Positions 12,939 to 14,212 of a DNA stretch of 14,212 nucleotides are shown piece by piece (positions within the stretch are counted from its first letter, which is position 1; every line of letters begins with the position of its first letter). The position numbers were made by a program, and so were the translations under genes. Source of the stretch: Deltaproteobacteria bacterium (GTDB taxonomy: Bacteria > Desulfobacterota > Desulfobacteria > C00003060 > C00003106). The notes beneath the pieces are model-generated. The model ran no database searches. It had not been told where the DNA came from and was given only the letters and a program-made list of their open reading frames with translations. The stretch lies in contig JAFDAE010000024.1 in the NCBI GenBank assembly GCA_019314005.1, positions 1 through 14,212 of the forward strand, in the 5' to 3' direction.

Positions 12939-13421
12939 CTATTTTATAACCAGCTTTCCCCGTGAATGCCTGTCAGGGCGGGTATAGGTATAGACTTTTT
13001 GGGGGGGGATCAGCTCTAGGGTATCATTTCCCGCAAAAGATTTGCCGTCCGTGAAATTCCCTTTAAGCGAAAGAGCCAGCGTAGACGGCACGTTGCAGCC
13101 GTTATCCTTTATGAAATCAATGAGATCAGCCCTCTTAAATTTTACGATAACAATGTCTTGATACGCAGTTACTGAATCAGCGACTATTTTATCGGCCAGG
13201 GTAATGGATCCCGGGTTGATAGCTGCTCCCTTGCACGACTCAGGAAGGGTTACGAAGCACGTAATACGAGGTCCCCTTTTTTCCTTTAAGCTGATAGAGT
13301 CTGGTTTAATATCAATGTCTACCGCACAATGGTCGCTACTGGCAGCATAACAGGTAGGAGCTCCTAAGCAGGATAATAGAAACACAGCAAAAAGAGCTAT
13401 ACTAAAAAATCTTTTTTTCAT
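12939..13421 (-). CDS. Secreted hypothetical protein with an immunoglobulin-like DIDIKPDSI domain
   Basis: This 160-residue protein starts with a clear signal peptide (MKKRFFSIALFAVFLLSCLGAP, cut near Ala26-Ala27). The mature part begins VDIDIKPDSISLKEKRGP and continues with ITCFVTLPE, the pattern INPGSITL, VIVKFKRADLIDFI and LALSLKGNFTDGKSFAGNDTLELI. I recognise this as a beta-rich module found, often repeated, in secreted proteins of bacteria and archaea that begins IDIKPxSINLKSKG. Here it occurs once. Function is unknown; binding or surface display is a guess. A cysteine just after the hydrophobic core (Cys18, LLSCLG) could suggest a lipobox, but the longer signal with CYAAS fits normal cleavage as well. 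GAGGAGG lies before the ATG. Its tail (TRPDRHSRGKLVIK) is basic. Confidence 0.75.
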   Translation of the reverse strand: MKKRFFSIALFAVFLLSCLGAPTCYAASSDHCAVDIDIKPDSISLKEKRGPRITCFVTLPESCKGAAINPGSITLADKIVADSVTAYQDIVIVKFKRADLIDFIKDNGCNVPSTLALSLKGNFTDGKSFAGNDTLELIPPQKVYTYTRPDRHSRGKLVIK

Positions 13422-13697
13422 TATTTTTTCCTCCTCACTATGATGGATAAGGTTGCAACCTTTCTAATTCCGGTGAACTGATAATAGTTCTAAATAATTC
13501 GCAATCACCAGCAAGAAAATATTTTTACAGGTGTATCAACATAAGTTAGATACAATTTTAACTACCCGGCTACATATGAGGATGTTGCTACAGCAAAAAA
13601 TGGACCATATTTTTGCCGGATCGATTATCTTAAAAAACCGTTTAATTATAGTTAATTAAATGGAAGATGTGATTAATGTTAAAGGAGCGACCTAAAA

Positions 13698-13716
13698 CTT
13701 TGTGAAAGTTATTGCA
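13698..13716 (+). promoter_or_regulatory. Single copy of the TTTGTGAAA-N3-ATTGCA motif upstream of hypA
   Basis: CTTTGTGAAAGTTATTGCA matches the tandem repeats at 2376-2435 in 12 of 15 bases from GTG to GCA (against the first copy), and both are flanked by TTT before and CTTTTT soon after. It has sigma-54-like spacing with TTGCA at -12 and TTGT instead of TTGG at -24. It points toward hypA, 220 bp away. Confidence 0.45.
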
Positions 13717-13743
13717 ACTTTTTAAGCAATGCCAATATACTTA

Positions 13744-13761
13744 TGTGAAATTGTTTTCACA
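13744..13761. promoter_or_regulatory. 18-bp inverted repeat upstream of hypA
   Basis: TGTGAAA-TTGT-TTTCACA has perfect 7-bp arms. It resembles CRP- or Rex-type sites in its outer words, but the spacing differs from both, so I name no regulator. Confidence 0.45.
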
Positions 13762-13768
13762 CATGTTT

Positions 13769-13802
13769 GAGGAGCACCCTTACAATGATTGTAATGCTTC
13801 TC
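13769..13802. promoter_or_regulatory. Palindrome and hairpin in the hypA leader
   Basis: TTACAAT-G-ATTGTAA (13780-13794) is a perfect palindrome around one base. It is framed by GAGGAGC (13769-13775) and GCTTCTC (13796-13802), which pair with one G-T wobble. It could be a DNA operator or an RNA hairpin. Two ATTGTAA-like half-sites follow nearer to hypA. Confidence 0.4.
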
Positions 13803-13936
13803 AGCATACATATGTTTAGACGATATTATAATACCACAACTAGGATGGACATGTACATTAAATTATTGTAATGTCTTAAGACGGTTGTAAGGTTACTATA
13901 TGTAAATATGTATCTTAACGATTGACGGAAATTATT

Positions 13937-14212
13937 ATGCACGAACTTTCCATTGCTGAAAGCCTTCTTACTATTATTCAGGAGGAGATCGCACGTCATT
14001 GCTTGGAAAATGTGCTCAGCGTAAAAATAAAAGTAGGCAAGCTTACAGCAGTTCAACCTGAAGCCCTTTCGTTCTGTTTTGAGCTCATTACCGAAGATAC
14101 CCCGCTCAAAGGAGTCACGTTGGATATAGAAGTGTTGGCTATAAAGGGGTATTGTAAGGAGTGTAAAGAGGATTTTGAATTGGAAGATCCTGTAATGATC
14201 TGTCCGAAGTGC
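13937..14212 (+). CDS. hypA: Hydrogenase maturation nickel protein HypA (partial, runs off right edge)
   Basis: HypA binds nickel through its N-terminal MHE and, with HypB, passes it to the large subunit. The window holds 92 residues of a protein usually about 113-120 long. Seen are MHELSIAESLL with His2 and Glu3, VKIKVGKLTAVQPEALSFCFELI, and the zinc site so far with CKEC and, at the edge, CPKC (the second CXXC pair). It is the only hyp gene here on the + strand and diverges from the rest, behind a long control region. The start ATG is fixed by the need for MHE at the terminus; GGAAA lies about 7 nt upstream. The 3' end is cut by the window, not by a mutation. Confidence 0.97.
   Translation, partial: MHELSIAESLLTIIQEEIARHCLENVLSVKIKVGKLTAVQPEALSFCFELITEDTPLKGVTLDIEVLAIKGYCKECKEDFELEDPVMICPKC

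Larger units (their letters stand above)
13422..13936. promoter_or_regulatory. Divergent control region between the secreted-protein gene and hypA
   Basis: These 515 AT-rich bases have no convincing gene. They contain a perfect 14-bp palindrome AAGGTTGCAACCTT (13449-13462) close to the start of the secreted-protein gene, the repeat-like motif at 13698-13716, the inverted repeat at 13744-13761, a hairpin at 13769-13802, and two further ATTGTAA/GTTGTAA half-sites (13865-13871, 13884-13890). The density of symmetrical sites on the hypA side suggests that hypA is regulated separately from the other hyp genes. No textbook sigma-70 promoter stands out. Confidence 0.5.

Noticed and set aside
13744..13761. 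Canonical CRP or Rex operator
   Set aside because: TGTGA and TCACA are 8 bases apart, while CRP needs 6; the Rex words are also spaced 2 bases too far. Kept only as an unassigned inverted repeat.
13763..13819. 18-codon upstream reading frame in the hypA leader (MFEEHPYNDC...)
   Set aside because: It has no ribosome site and its DNA is better explained by the hairpin and palindrome it overlaps.
13826..14056. 76-codon - strand reading frame overlapping hypA
   Set aside because: Antisense to the secure hypA start, low-complexity AT-rich product with no recognisable features.

Overview
The window is a [NiFe]-hydrogenase structural and maturation locus. It most likely comes from a sulfate-reducing or syntrophic member of the Desulfobacterota (old Deltaproteobacteria). 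The grounds are: a soluble, Tat-exported, Desulfovibrio-type hydrogenase (small and large subunit); a LuxR-type regulator whose N-terminus (KPTYEELEQ) and coiled coil are, from memory, typical of that group; moderate GC with AT-rich spacers; and dispersed intergenic repeats of a kind I associate with these genomes. No database search was possible, so the taxonomic call is an inference.

Layout from the right edge to the left. hypA begins on the + strand at 13937 and runs off the window. Everything else except the regulator is on the - strand: a secreted immunoglobulin-like hypothetical protein (12939-13421), a secreted HExxH metallopeptidase-like protein (12059-12628), the hydrogenase small subunit (10870-11805) and large subunit (9202-10842), a rho-independent terminator (8991-9027), the large-subunit maturation endopeptidase (8433-8927), hypC (8212-8430), a 233-bp palindromic repeat element, hypB (7313-7963), hypF (5013-7313, 1-nt overlap with hypB), a second palindromic element (about 4745-4959), hypD (3626-4714), a convergent + strand LuxR-type regulator (2879-3427), hypE (1165-2175), and a DHA2-type MFS exporter broken by a frameshift (left edge to 1144).

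How the genes work together. HypF and HypE make the cyanide ligands from carbamoyl phosphate. HypC and HypD assemble the Fe(CN)2CO centre. HypA and HypB insert nickel. The endopeptidase then removes a 15-residue C-terminal tail from the large subunit after His531. The small subunit carries a twin-arginine signal and exports the folded heterodimer to the periplasm. It has no C-terminal membrane anchor and no cytochrome b gene follows, so electrons probably pass to a soluble periplasmic cytochrome c encoded elsewhere (inference). All six classical hyp genes are present, but the set is split by two repeat elements, a convergent regulator and a divergent hypA.

I see no clearly new protein system. 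The most unusual material is non-coding: a duplicated leader of about 165 bp upstream of the LuxR-type gene, with conserved hairpins; three 20-21 bp repeats beside it; and a copy of the same repeat motif 220 bp upstream of hypA at the far end of the cluster. Together these suggest a shared cis-regulatory system for the hyp genes, which is a hypothesis only.
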